The position numbers were made by a program, and so were the translations under genes. Below the pieces are notes generated by a model that was not told where the DNA came from, made no database searches, and worked only from the letters and a program-made list of their open reading frames with translations. A DNA stretch of 64,000 bases, from the NCBI RefSeq assembly GCF_002443255.2, contig NW_019211456.1:35403795-35467794 (forward strand). Reading direction: 5' to 3'. Positions 1 to 13,499 of the stretch are shown piece after piece (position 1 is the stretch's first letter; each line of letters opens with the position of its first letter). Source of the stretch: Varroa destructor. Lineage: Eukaryota; Arthropoda; Arachnida; Mesostigmata; Varroidae.

Positions 1-3000
1 AACAAAACAATTATTCTCGCATTGCTTCAGCGATCACTTCCCAAGTAGCAAAATAAAAAATACTACGATGATAATCATAATATCGGTCTGAACAGTGTTA
101 GTTCCATATTGGACGAGGCACGGAAGACGGTTAGCTGCATGGAGAAGACACTGTTCCATGTCGGTGAATTTAAAAAACAAGTATCCTTGATCTTTTTTAT
201 GAAATAATATCGATATAAAAGGTTTTTTGATTAAAGACGGCGGAACAATTTGATAATTCTCATCGCAAATCCAAACCAGAGTACAAACGATCCTTTGAAC
301 CACATTAGTTCAAGCTAACCCTTTCTCATCTACAGAGAAAACACTCACACTTACGGATTCATCATAGATGAACGGATTTCAGTTTCAAGTAAGCCTAGCT
401 TAAAGCAGCGCGTAAACTCTAGTACAGGCGTGTAATATTTACACTGAAACTATATGCCGTCGATTACTGAAAGATGCATAGTGAACACAAACACATTTTT
501 AGGGATGAGGGCACTTTACAATTCAAATTGAGGTTGCATTTTTGTGACGTCGACTTGGGCGTGAGGCGCTAGCGCCTTATCACTACAGACGAAAACGGCG
601 CAGCAGGAAGGCCTGGACCTTTCTGATTAAAATAAATATATTACGCCACCACAGTTTCGTAGCTAAAAGAGGAGCTCGAACTAAATTTTCGGATCGTGGA
701 AACCTCTCTACCCGTTGCATACGTAGGCAGCTGAAAGGCCAGCTGAGAAAGTGCAAGTGAGGAAGTAGGTCTGACGGACGTGCCGATTCGAGTGGAGGCC
801 AGCGACTCACAATAGGTGTTGAAAAAAGAAACGAAGCCTAAGGTGAACCGCACGTTCTGCTCAAACGGTGTTTTTGTCCTCGCTTTTTTAATTTAATCTA
901 TTTGAAATATTCTTGATTTACATGCTGAAATGTATCTGAACACAATGACAAGTGGATGATCTTCAAAGGCCTATTTCGCAGAGAGTCGCACCGTCATACA
1001 GTGCGTGAAGACTGGAATTATTGCGCAATTAAGAAAACGCTTCGCGGGCAGTCAACCCAGGCACCCAGCACCGTCAGAAAATTATTTAGCCCGAAACGAC
1101 TTCAATTCGTATAGTTAGTCACATTATACGCAACCGTAATTATATTACTATAATTACAGTTGCTGCTGGTGTCCTATGGAGTAAAGCACTTGCAGTTAAC
1201 CAGAAGCCCAACGAGGTTCGGCTCATAGGTGTGTAATACACCGTATAATAAAATATACTGAAAGGGCAAGAGGATGCGTGAGAAAAAATCGATAATCTGT
1301 TTTTAGCGACAATAAATAGACAACTCGACCCTTAGTCATGAGAGGTAACTTCAACTTTTTGTTGTCTGTTTACTTCAGCCTAAGTCTGTTGTTAAGTTAA
1401 AAAAGTATTTAGCAGAGGACAAACGTCGACGTTCGATAGACTAGTCCATCATGTGTCGAATTCTGAATGTGCTCAACGTACATGATCCATATTGGGTAAA
1501 CCAAAGTTTCCCAGGTCGATGAATCAAATCTATCGTTCATTACTTATTAGTTGAAGTCTATCTTATGAAGTTATATATCGCATTGAAACGGCTATAGGGC
1601 TACCCTATACAAGTGAAAAGGGTTCCCGGAATGGCTTAATGTATTTGTCCAATAATTCTAAGGACATGTTTTGGTTTAGATTTTAACTTGGACTTAGAGA
1701 AACTTTGTCTCGCACTCGGAGCCAGCTGTCTCGTGGAGTGCCTAATGGTGGTACCGGACGTAAAACTCTAAACAAAGAAGCAACTCGAACAGAGCTCTCA
1801 AGCTATAGGCGATTCGCTCGATATTATCATATATAGTACTGTATGACAAATGAGGGAAAACTTGGATGTAGAGAAAAAAAACCCACTGGCTAATATTTTA
1901 AGTGTAAAGCTAAGGTCTTCTAAGTTAAGGTATTCTTGGACTTGACGCACAAAATTTATGCAGTTCAACTAAACTATATCCGTGCACCAATACGTGAACT
2001 GTAAACTGTACTGTAAAATAACATCAATTTTCGAGAGATATTGTAAGTTATTTTTGCACATTTGCTGAAGTTCAATGGCTAAATATGATATAAGCACAAG
2101 GGTATAGTATGCATGAGAGATTTTTTGTTGCAATACGAATAGAGATGAGAATACGCTATTTTACGAAAATCAGATTAGGTCAGTCCTTCAATTTATAGGT
2201 CACACGGTAAAAACTAACCTTGCAACACTCAGAACAGTATAGTTTGTAAAACATGGCACTAACAGCTAATTAAAGAACCCTTATTCAAAATGGGCTATAC
2301 GACAAAAGGCTAGCAGTGGGTGCGGTACGACAACATAACGTTATTGATACAATAATTTGCCTACGATAGGTTCACTGAAATCTAATAAAATATTATGAAA
2401 AAGGGCTGCGAAAATTGGCTTATTGGTCCTTCTTCGATTATACTACAGAACAATATGAACGTTATCAAAACTGCTACGCGCCCTGCTATGTGAGACTTAT
2501 TTATAAAGTACATGGTGTTTAGGCAAGGCATGGCACTCACAAGCGGATTTAAAGAAATTGGCTTTTCCCCCTACTTCTCCCTAGGCTAGAATCCTACAGA
2601 AAACCCAAACCCACATTTTGACAAATGAACGGAACGACAAAGTTTGTGGTCTTGAGAGTAGAGTTATTTTTACAATAGAATATTAGGTATTGTAGCTCGT
2701 TCAGCTTGGTCTGTTGCAGAACCGTTGAGACAGTAATAAGCACGATGCTCACTTAACAATTAAACGAAGGGCATTAGTTTTTATCCGCAACTCTGGAAGG
2801 CCAATGAGTGCCCTACTTCTTCTGGCTTTTATATGTTTCTGCTTCGCTAGTACCGCTATACTGAAGCTGTGTACAAAACTTGTTTTCAAAAGATACTTAT
2901 GACGCATTAGTTATAATGGTTCATAATTTTTTTTCTTGCTGTATGAAATAAGGAGCTTTTCAAAGACACATTGCTTTCCCGCCTCTTATACGTTTTTTTC

Positions 3001-3159
3001 AGACTCTATAAATGACCTGTATGCGACCCATAGAAAGCAGGGAATTTTGTTTGCTATGTGAACAGCATCAGCCACATCTTCTTACTGTTAGAAGTAACAG
3101 AAATTCGGCGCCCACCGAATCTGGGCTTTGCATGAACTCAATAATGACAATATAAAAAT

Positions 3160-3240
3160 CATGCTCCCATCTGAGGCGATTGGTAGCCGCCTCCTGAAAT
3201 ATTCGCTAAGTGCTCGCTAGGGGGTTGTATCGATATCCGC
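3160..3240 (+). repeat. Possible degenerate tRNA-like element
   Basis: GAGGCGATTGGTAGCCGCC followed some 35 bases later by GGGTTGTATCGATATCC resembles spaced box A and box B regions with an insertion. No cloverleaf closes cleanly. Weak call. Confidence 0.15.
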
Positions 3241-4248
3241 TCTTCAATTACTGGCGGTTTGGTTAGATCCACGTCTGTGATAGAAGGGTTTCATAAAACA
3301 ATTATGGCGCGAACCCTCCTCTAATAACGCAACTTTGCATAACCCCACTATGCTGGGCGTTGTACATTTTCGTTACAATGGGACTCCACAAGGAGCTGTG
3401 GCTTTTGGTGTTCCATTTCTTTCTTTGAAGTGGTAGTGAACGATACGTTCAAGAATCATTGCGCCCCAAACCAACGAGCACAATCAGTTTAACGACTGCG
3501 ATCATTGCGCAGCTTACCTGGGATCTATAGAGTAAACAATATACTACTATTTTTTTTTATTTGCACCAGACAATGCCCCCAACGGTGCAGAGACTCACTC
3601 GTTGTGCCCGATTTTTGATCACTCCTGATCAACGATTTTAATATATACAGAGGCTCATGCGCGTTTTCTAGCTATATTTTTGTGCCACGAACTACCCAGA
3701 ACTTTTGCTTAGGCACTGTTCTCTACTGGGAATCAACTATACAACGCGATACCCCTACAATCAGAGCCGAACTGCGCCTTCGATGATTCGAACGACACCC
3801 GCTACGAAGTACCAAAGCTGTAATGACTGATACCTAAAATATTAAAAATGTTCTTCTCTTGGCTGTCGCTATTAAGCCGAAACAACATATTGCCTTAAAA
3901 TAACAATTACTAGAAAATAACACGAGTTATTATTTATCTTATCACTTGTACGTTGATGGTTTATTTTTTTTTATCACAGACACCTTTATAGTTTATAAAA
4001 ATGAGCAAATTTTATGCTGGTTTAGTTTCCACTTACAAATAGATAATTTTATTAGGTAATAACATAAGCGATGTCTGTCGACTACTAGTTACATGGTCCT
4101 GAATAGCTAGGATGCTTGCATTAAAAAAACATTTCAGCGAAATCCCTATGTGCATAGAGAGTCTTAATTGACCTTCCGTTTGTTTCAATAACAAAGTACG
4201 GCTTAGTCTTTCGATCTAATTAAAATATGGTTATATCGAATCGCAAGT

Positions 4249-4279
4249 ATCGATGGTATCAGCCCCCTATACCATCGAT
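4249..4279. repeat. Inverted repeat, 11-bp arms, 9-base loop
   Basis: ATCGATGGTAT at 4249-4259 pairs with ATACCATCGAT at 4269-4279 around a C-rich loop (CAGCCCCCT). Confidence 0.9.
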
Positions 4280-5128
4280 TAGCTATTACCGTATGGATTC
4301 CTAACAAAATTGACAATAAACTATAGGGAACAAATGAGATCTGCGACCACCATTGAACTCTAATTATATTATACTCTAATTATATAGTATTGAGCAATTA
4401 CATTAATATTTTTATTCTCGGCAGAACTTAACGTCAGAAATGGTAGTTTGCATAAGTTACGGCTTTTTCCCACTTTTCCGGTAAAGCCTACACTTTTGGA
4501 AAAAGAATAATCAATTTAAATTATTTAATTCAAGAAGTGTACATCATACATTTACTGTAGTAAACGAATAATTATTAGAGCGTATATAGAGGTAACGAGG
4601 GTTCGTTAATCGTGAAAAAAAGTTTATGGCGCAGATTTTTTATGATCAACGCATACAAGAAAGATAATTGTAATCATAGATAAAAAATGAACGTACTTTA
4701 AAAAATTTAATATAATTATTTGTCGATTTTCCATAAGAGTATTTAAATGTAAAATAAATTAAGTGTATTTAAATGCTATTTGGACTTGAACACACGTCAG
4801 TTGCATTTCAAGGTAATTTGTCAAAGCGCAGATTCAAATGCTATTTATTAATAAAACTTTATATTAATAGATTTATAATAAAAAATTAGATAGAAAAATA
4901 ATTTTTGTACAGCACCGAAGTTCGGTCACCTAAATGACAACAACTTTCTCTTACGCGGTCAGGAGTCTCGAACAGCAAAGAGAACCCAACGGGAACTGGC
5001 ATTGCCGTACCCCCGCAATTAGCACCAGTCATAAATCTCTCACTCCATAAGCGAAAACTATTAGGAAGCTAAAAGCTTACAACGGAAGTTACAATCAAAA
5101 CAGCGATCATGGCTGTCGAAGGGTTTAC

Positions 5129-5640
5129 GTGATCGGTGCCGCCGCTTCTACAATTGGTTTGCCTAGACGAAACTTTATGCCTGAGAGGAAAAGAAGGGGC
5201 ATTCTTATCGTAGTTACTATATTCATATTTATATATAGGCATTTATATAGTGAACCTGAACACGGGAATAGCTTGGGAATCGATACAGGAATTGTCAGGA
5301 AAATAAGTTCTTTTGCACGATCACCACGGGATGAACCGCTTTTCAACCAAATAGCCATTGACAGCACCCCGATATACCTGTTCCCATATATAATATTCAT
5401 GCAGACATGACGAGAAAGAAGAAAATATATAGCAGGCTCATAGTGGACAGTCAAATACGAATCAATAGTCACTTGAGTATAGAACACACTTTCCTCACAA
5501 GTAAGGCAAGATTGGTTATTGGATTAAAGGCCAGAGTCCACGTGCGGCTGAATAGAGACGACTGCAGGCCGCCAGAATGGCATTTGAAATTTCTGTTTCC
5601 ACATAGGATTAACATTCACATCAATCATTCGCTACGCTAA
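5129..5640 (+). other. Two adjoining unrecognised open frames
   Basis: A 93-codon frame (5129-5410) and a 77-codon frame (5407-5640) overlap by ATGA, in a region less AT-rich than its flanks. A 120-codon frame runs opposite at 5125-5487. The products are basic with one hydrophobic run (ILIVVTIFIFIY) but match no family I know. Possibly decayed transposon sequence, possibly chance. Confidence 0.15.
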
Positions 5641-8600
5641 TGGTCGGCCCTTGTAAAGCGCTAACGCTCACACATGATTCAAGAGTTCAAATTATCCACG
5701 ATCCAAATTTTTATATGATCATCCGCGTAAGTGTTTATTCCGTCGAGCGACTCTGATCTTCAGTACTCAAATTGTTGCGATTCAAAGTAGATTTACGGGG
5801 AAATACCTGCCCAGCTGCATATCCGCAAATACGTTCCGGAGCGTCCTGCCCGTACGATCTCAGCCTTTAATGAAAACAAAAACTACTCTAAACGATTAGT
5901 TTAGAATTTTACCTCTTTGCATCTAAAGCTTCTTTCTTGTGCGATGATTCAAATATTAGCACTCGAACATCATAGTATCAATTCCGTCGTCGTTTCTAAG
6001 GCGAAAAAAAAAAGTGCGTCCTATATAAGCCATCGCTAATGGCCTGAAGGACGACATGTTCCAGCGAAACCAACAACAGGCCAATATAACAACATTCCGG
6101 AATTTATTTATCAGCTGTTCGTCTTTAATTATACAATGCATAGGTATTCTTGAAACTCCTTTCACCACATCGTCCGCCATGTCCGAAACGTTGAACTACG
6201 TTGGTATGGTAGCTTGTAGCGGTGCTCCACTATCATCTCGAATATATTATTTTATAAACAAGCCTCGGCCAATACTATGACATAGATATAACATGATCTT
6301 CTTTGCCATTTTCGATTATCTGCAACTTTGCCGCCTGTAGATATCTATGTAATAATAGCTGATTGAATCTCTTGGCTTTACGAAGTAATGCATACTAACT
6401 TATTAGGCAGTCAATTTTTTTATCGAAAACTATGTACAACTTATAATGATACTGTGATACCAATATTGACATCATACAGTTACGCGATGCCGATCCTTAT
6501 TGTTCTAACTACGTATCGTAGACCAAGTGTTGGGTGGCAATCCAGCACTGAATACGCGACAATTTCGTTTAAAACTTTCGTTTATCGTTGGATCCGACAA
6601 TCCTATCGGCGACTGGTCCGGCTGTTCTATATTTGTTTAAGGGAAGAGTCAATAAACTAATGCCATGGTCGACGGGCTGCCATCCTGGCTTGTTGAAGCC
6701 AGTTTGAGGGTCCGCGTTAGGCGCTATGGAGAAGTGTCTGGCCCGCCTCTCTGTATATGTGCATCTGTGTGCATGCATGTGCCTGTTGGTTACACGATCG
6801 CCGTCAATCCAGTCAGCCAACTAGTATCTAAGTGAGAGAAGCTATCCGCATCGGACCGACCCTACGCTTCATTAACTTTGTGAGACTCGAGCGGCGATTC
6901 AACTGCCCAGGCCCGGTTGCTCAATTTAACCTCAAAGTATTACCTAACAGCCTGGCACGTGGTTGCCGATACTCAACGTACAAACTACCTACGACGTACA
7001 AAAGGCGCCGATAAAAACGATCTCTTCGAGCAGAAACGAATCTTTTACGAAAAAGATCCTATGGGAGAATTACTACTATTTCGTTCTTGATCAGCCAGTT
7101 GAGGGCCTTATGTGTTAAATGCAGCTTGAAGCTGAAATATACGCGTGTGCATACATGGAATCCCTAGTGTTATTATTCTAGTCGTTGGTATATTGATTAT
7201 AAATTAGGAGGTCAAATCTCGGAAACGTTTGCCGTTATCCAAGTGGTCGTGACAGTGAGTCATCAAACGAAAAACAATAACCTCTTCGTTCTATGCACTG
7301 GAACATATGTAAAGATGACAAATAAAGGAACACTAAATTGCTTTACATATCTCATCCTGTATGCACTGACTCAATGAAGGCATCGTATGTTACATAGGAG
7401 GTTACAATCAGTCTAAGTAACAGGTGTAAAATTGAGGAGTGGCAGATGTACGTGGCGATTCGGACCGTTTTACGAAAACTACTGACGTTTCTCTCATAGG
7501 TATAGCTCGGGAATATCTGAAATGCGTTTAATAGCACTCTGCCGATAAACAGGTCCTCTGCAAGCTCCTGTCAACAAACGAAGAAACGCAATCTACTAGG
7601 ATGTGCGCGTGCCAAAGGTACTTCCAGAGACGCTAACAGAGCCTGATATATTAATCTCGAAAGGCATATATATATATATATATATATATAGGCTCCACGA
7701 TTATCATCCTTTTAATGTGTATAGTCCCTACCCGTTACATTGTTCAATTATATCGTACACGAAATAATTTCCGTAGCTTTAACTGAAAACACCGTTTGCC
7801 ACAATGCTGATCCAATTGGGGTCTCGTTTGCGCAAGTAGATGAGCAAATGATGATTTTCTAATAACATAATTTGCTCTGAATTGTTTTTAATATCCTGAT
7901 TACTATTCAAATAAAAAGTTGACTTCACTTTCATAACATCATCTAGTTTCAGTCCTAAGGTCGAGTAAGGTTTGCATAATTATTTAGCTTCGCAATAGTT
8001 CTCCGAATGTCCTAATGGGAAAATAGAAATGCATAGTCGGACACGACGGCTGTCGAAATGGAGAAGAGTTGCTACTGTTCGTATCACAAAAACTTGAATC
8101 TAAGTTTCTGTGACGCAGCTATCTTCTGGCCGGACTTCACGCTCAACTGCGTTTCGTGCCATCGCCAAGAACATCCAGTCGCAGTTATGTAGTAGGAATT
8201 AACTAATAAAAAAACATAATAACAATATCTAAAGAGCTTGAAATTTCACAGAGCGTACAACATGTTGGCTGTTGTCTAGCTTTCGACCGATATATATCAA
8301 AAGACGATTAAACTTGGGTGTTTTTTGTTCTCGGATCAGCGTTTGCTTAGTTAATTAGACATCTACATTCAATGTGTAGTCCTGACAGGTCAGTCTTTTG
8401 CAAACGAACATACACTATCGTCATCTAGACCCATTGGCTACTTGTTCATATACTGTTGACATTTATAAGCATTCTTGTGGCTCTATCAGTTCTTAGCTGT
8501 TTTGCACCCCCGCTGTTGACTCCATGGCCTTCGTTCGCTTGCCATATGGACACTTATAGTCCCCTTAGGACAAACTCTAACCCTTTTTTTTCTCTTGCCA

Positions 8601-11080
8601 TGGGTCCGCCTTTGTACGACGTTCTTTATCTACTCTTTCGGTTTACTTATCGCAACTCTTCGTCTTGATGGCGCCCCTTGTCCTTGTGGCTAACAATACG
8701 CGGAAGTGCCTCGCTGCCGAGATATGAACGTCAGTTCATCATGTCCTTGTAATTTACGTTTCATTACTCTATCAGCAGATTGTAAAAGTACATTTTGTAG
8801 AGATATGCTGGACAGGAAATTGCAGAGGTTCATTGGTCTAACTAGACCACCGAAGACGGACCGAAGATGTGCGGCATGAACTGACTGTGAAGCGTAGCGA
8901 TCTTACGAAAAACGCCTTTAATAGGTGAGGTGATGCTATGAAAAGAAAAGATCGTTCTAAATTTCGCCATGATGAAGCAGCACTCTGGAAGCATAAGTAT
9001 CTATTTTTAAGTCTGGTAGCGACTGCATGATTGAAACTCATGTATTAACAATAGATATTTTTTACTTTATTGCATGCCCCTAGTCTAAACGGAACATTGC
9101 TAAGTCTACTAAGCTTAATTTAGATTGCTGCCGCTTGTTTCTTCATTTTATAAGAATGGACTATAACTTGAAAACCATAACTGAAAAACAATAATGATCA
9201 CGCGCTTTAACCAAAAAAGAAAAGAACGACCGGAAGTAAAACAGCGTTGTCTTCCCTAGTTCTTTCTATCCACTCAATATGTTTCTCAAACATATCATTT
9301 AATCATATTATACTGACAAAATATCTCTAGTACAGCATCCAAGGTGCGTCTGTGTACTATAGATATGTTTACTCTATGACTTGACAAAGCATATACGCTT
9401 TGCTTTTCCTTTTCTAGTTAGCCGTTTGCTCCTTGTCCTTAAGCAAGGCAAAATAGTTTCGCCCTTTGAATTCACACTGTGTTACACACCTGCTTGACAA
9501 CAGTCGGTGGCAAACAGTAACCAGAAAACGATCTGACTACCTGTCCGTTAAAGAGCAAAGCTTGTTAGTTTACTGGTATCGTCTGCCCCTGCACACAGCA
9601 GAAGGTGACATACGCTGTTGAATGGGAAAGTCATCTTACGCCGACCCTGTTGTGTAGACCGAGCTGGCTGATATTGCTGCGCACTCGCACTGGAGCAGAT
9701 CGTTCGCCACCTGGGGGGCAGGTTGTGAAAAAGTATCGCCAAGGGTGCGGTTTCCCAGAGACGTAAACACGTGGATGTAAAAACTTCTATCCTCATTTCG
9801 ATCTGCTCCCCGCTTGGGTTTGTCGGTCCACTGTCAAAATGACATGACCATTTCGAAAAGTGTTTTTTTTTTACCGCAGCCGGTCACCCAACTGCCATCG
9901 GTAAACGTCGCCATTGGCAGCGGTAGCAGTTTGCGGGAACACAATCGGGTCATGTTATAATAGTGAAAGGTTGTTCCATCGGACTCCGACGCGTCGTCAC
10001 AATGGTTAATAAGCAAACGCTGTAGTAATGGCACAGTATGGCGTTGCGGCATTGGATGGAAAAATTATAAATGGTTGAGGACTGTTTGTCCCTAATCAGA
10101 CTACTTTTACTGCGACTCGTTCAGGTATTTGAACCGTGTAGATAATAACAATAATCCGCGCGCAAACGTATCTGGTATGTTCGGTCTCTCGCTGTCCATT
10201 TGGCTCCATTTTGGAGATCAATTTAAAGTGTAAGATTCTCCATGCGTCTGAAATGAAAAGAAGCCCGTGGATGTTAGAAGATGGAAGAAAAGAGGAAGCT
10301 ACGAGCCGATAAAAGACAGAAGCAAACGCTTAGAATGTAGATGGTGGTATAAAGACTTCCTAGGTTTAGGTTTTTAGAAATAGAACTTCCCTGATGCGAT
10401 TAGGATTTCGTTCGCTAGCGCAGAATCGTAAGTGTAAAACATAAAGACATCCTTTTCCTGTTTAGCCCATTAAAACTTTCGTCTCCCTTAGGGGACAGTT
10501 CTAGTTTTTGTATACTGCCATCAAAAATTTATTTTCTATTTATTAATAAGAAAGCGCCTAATTGACCGAAAAATTAATTTGCCAGCACAATGCCTTACTG
10601 AAGGCTGCGATTGCCCGCAATACATTGCAGGAAGCCTAATACACGCCGTATCACATATATATGTGTCGATGAACTGAAATCATTTCGTTCAGCTTGCAGA
10701 TAGTTATAGTTGCAAAATAAGGCATTATGTGAACTTTGCCGGATAATCCCGCCGCTGTCAATAGACTTTTGCCCCTCACTCAAACATATGTGTATACAAA
10801 ATGCTAATCCGTGACCATCTATCACACGCGTAAGCGTCCTACGTTCCAACTTGTACCACTGCTGAAAATCTACTTATTCGGCATAATGGATTTGATAGTT
10901 AGTAGAAAAAAAAAAGCCGTAAAGAAAGGTTGAATAATGGCATTAGTAGTTAAAACCATCAACAGTATAACCGTAGATATTCATAGCGTCATACCTGCAA
11001 TTGCGCTTCCTTTATTTGTTACATTCTTCTGCCTTTAGGACGAGATCCTCCAGCAGGTCCTTCCTACTGTGCCCTTTTGC
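5641..11080. other. Noncoding stretch
   Basis: Frames of 60-90 codons occur on both strands (for example 6388-6660 plus and 9548-9796 minus), without splice support or recognisable products. One (TA)n tract. Confidence 0.5.
7666..7690. repeat. (TA)n microsatellite
   Basis: Twenty-five bases of uninterrupted alternating A and T. Confidence 0.95.
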
Positions 11081-13499
11081 CTAGCCTTTCTTTCTTCCGA
11101 CCCCTTCTGCTATGACACGTACATGCCTTTCTGCCCTCGTTGTCTCACCCAGCCATGCAGCTGTTGCGTCTGACGGCGATCGTAGCAGCAGCAGCTCTCT
11201 ATACCGTTCCCTGGTAGAAAAAGCCGAAGAAGTAGTTTGCGCAAGAGCAATTACTACCATGAACACAGGAGGCCGCGTTGATTCATAATGGTTTCTCTGT
11301 CCTCTGTTTCTGCTTGGTCTGCTTGCGTGCAGGACCAACGTGTGAATGGTTGCCGCTCAGCTGTCATCCGTCTCGCTAGCTTGTCGGTCGACGTATGTCT
11401 GTCGCTCTCATCATAGTCGGTATACGACGGTGTTCCTTGCTGAATTTTCTGTTATTTATTGTTAGCTCTATACAGTGAACTGAATAAGTCCTCAGAATCA
11501 CCTACTCGGTATAGTATCAAAGTCTTGTCCCACTAGTTGGTCTAGTTGGGGCGCATCTTGCTGGATTTAGCTGGGATTTCTTCAACAGACCTATGAAACG
11601 GCATGGAAGCCCTTTGCCAACGTTGAAATTTTAAGCAGCAATGACCGCATGGTTAGGGTGCGGAACGCGCGTTAACCATCCAAACCACGCCGCCATATAA
11701 CTGACTCTTTTCTGTTCCTTGGCTTTATTCGACATTGTGTCGTCATTGATGCTGGCGACTGACGTAGATGCGGTGTTTTGGGTGTTGACGGTTATATAAT
11801 TGTTCGCAGCGGTCCTGATCTGTGCCCTGCCCATCTGTCAGATTGCGGACGTACTGGCTGTTTTTTACTCGTTTCCTTTTGTTCGTGAGCGTGCCATGTG
11901 CTAGGATGAGTGTACAAATTCTGTTCATTCAACTTACAGATCATGGCCACCTAACAAACATCCTTAGCTAACCTTGACCATGCTGTTCCACAAAGCCGCT
12001 GACAGTGAGGTCGCCGACGTGCGTCAATTCGCCGCCATCTAATGACTACGTCGGCACTTTGGCGTGGTGTCCTGTCGAAAGGCCCGCAGAGAAGGCAACT
12101 GGTTTTGCTCGATGATGTAAAGGCTCAGGTGTTTCGGACACCAAGGCGACGTCAGGGACCCCTTCAGCATATATCTTCCGTTGTAGGGTGCTGCCACCGT
12201 TGTGCGTGAGCGAATCTGCGCGATCACCAGCATGGTTCACAGTGTATTATTGTTTCCAGGAACAATTGTCATCATTCCCGGATGCCTCTGCTTTTGGCGT
12301 CTGCTATCGCCGCAGGTGTTGGCACTGCCGGAAATTTAGCCGGAAGATACTCATCCTGACATCGCCGTCTTTTTTGCTTCGTACATCGCGAACACTACCT
12401 TTTCCTTCCTGTTTCACTTATGTTCCTGTACGTGTTCATTCTGTAACCTTGTACGGTCCGCGTCTGTTCCACAGTCTGGACGCTTCCGCTGCTTCCGTTC
12501 TTTACCATGAAAAAGACAAAGATCAGTCAAAGCAGACCTGCTAATGATACTGGTTGCAAGTGGTATAAGGTGTCCAGGGGTAAAGTACAGCTCGTAGCAA
12601 AACAACCACACGCTACTTGATTTGTAGCCACTTAAAGCTGATATATATACTTATATATGTATATATATATGATCTAGCTTACTGACTGGTAGATGTCAAC
12701 CTGAAGAAGCGATAAGCGTTACAAACTAGATTGGGAAGAATGCGTAACAGATCGAATATGCGGCGGTACTAAATCAAGTGTCTGGCGTTATTCGTGTCGT
12801 AACAACGGACTTCATCAGCGTAAGATATATTGACTTGGACCACAGAGTAGTTCTTATTGAGAATATATATTGTGAATAGGTCTGGATAACTAATTAACAT
12901 TATACGCATCAAGGCCATAGAAGAGCAGCAAGTCTACCATGTGATGACTCGGAAGGAGGTTACGGTTATATAAGACAATACTTTATAATAATTATTAATT
13001 CGTTCTATTATTATTATAATATCTATCACTTAACAAATAATTATATATAAATAAAGAAGAGTAGTGGCTCGCTTTATGTGTCGTTACCTTTGAGAAATTA
13101 TTACATTATGCGATGCAAGAACCGAATCACAATCGACCAACTCTCTACTCTTTCCATATCTTTTATTGGCCAGCTTTTATCATTATTTGATTGCTGATAC
13201 ACATCGTGAATGTCTTCCTAGATCGGATCATTATACTGATGACAGCAAGTTACTCGACTCGATTGCTCTCTTTCGTTGATCCGAACACCGCTGCCTTCCT
13301 TCAAAACGGACCCCAAATTGCAACATAATATTATGTTAAATTGGGTACACATATGCATGCGCGCGAGAACGTCAATATCAGTCAACCTGACAAATAAGTG
13401 TTACACAAAGGCAGAAAAAATGATTCAAGTGAAGCTTGGCCAACGCCACGCAGCCTTCGACCCTCACATTGCTTTTGCCCAGCGCTAGAACACTAATGG
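11081..13499. other. Mixed stretch with SINE copy A and unrecognised frames
   Basis: Less AT-rich from about 11.1 to 12.6 kb, with overlapping frames on both strands up to 118 codons (12188-12544) and none recognisable. From 12.6 to 13.2 kb it is AT-rich with broken TA runs. Confidence 0.45.
11556..11680 (+). repeat. tRNA-like SINE, copy A
   Basis: Shares an order of short blocks with 36061-36230: GCTGGA, TTTCT-CAA-AGACCTAT, ACGGC, TTTGC-AACG, AA-TT--AAGCAGC, ATG-CC, GGTTA. The last part (ATGACCGCATGGTTAGGG) resembles the box A region of class II (Leu/Ser-type) tRNAs, suggesting a tRNA-derived SINE. No coding capacity. Confidence 0.5.

Larger units (their letters stand above)
1..5128. other. 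AT-rich stretch without recognisable genes
   Basis: Only short frames. A GC-richer patch at about 540-850 gives two overlapping minus-strand frames of 70-75 codons with no recognisable product. Holds the hairpin at 4249-4279 and a doubtful tRNA-like element near 3.2 kb. Confidence 0.55.
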
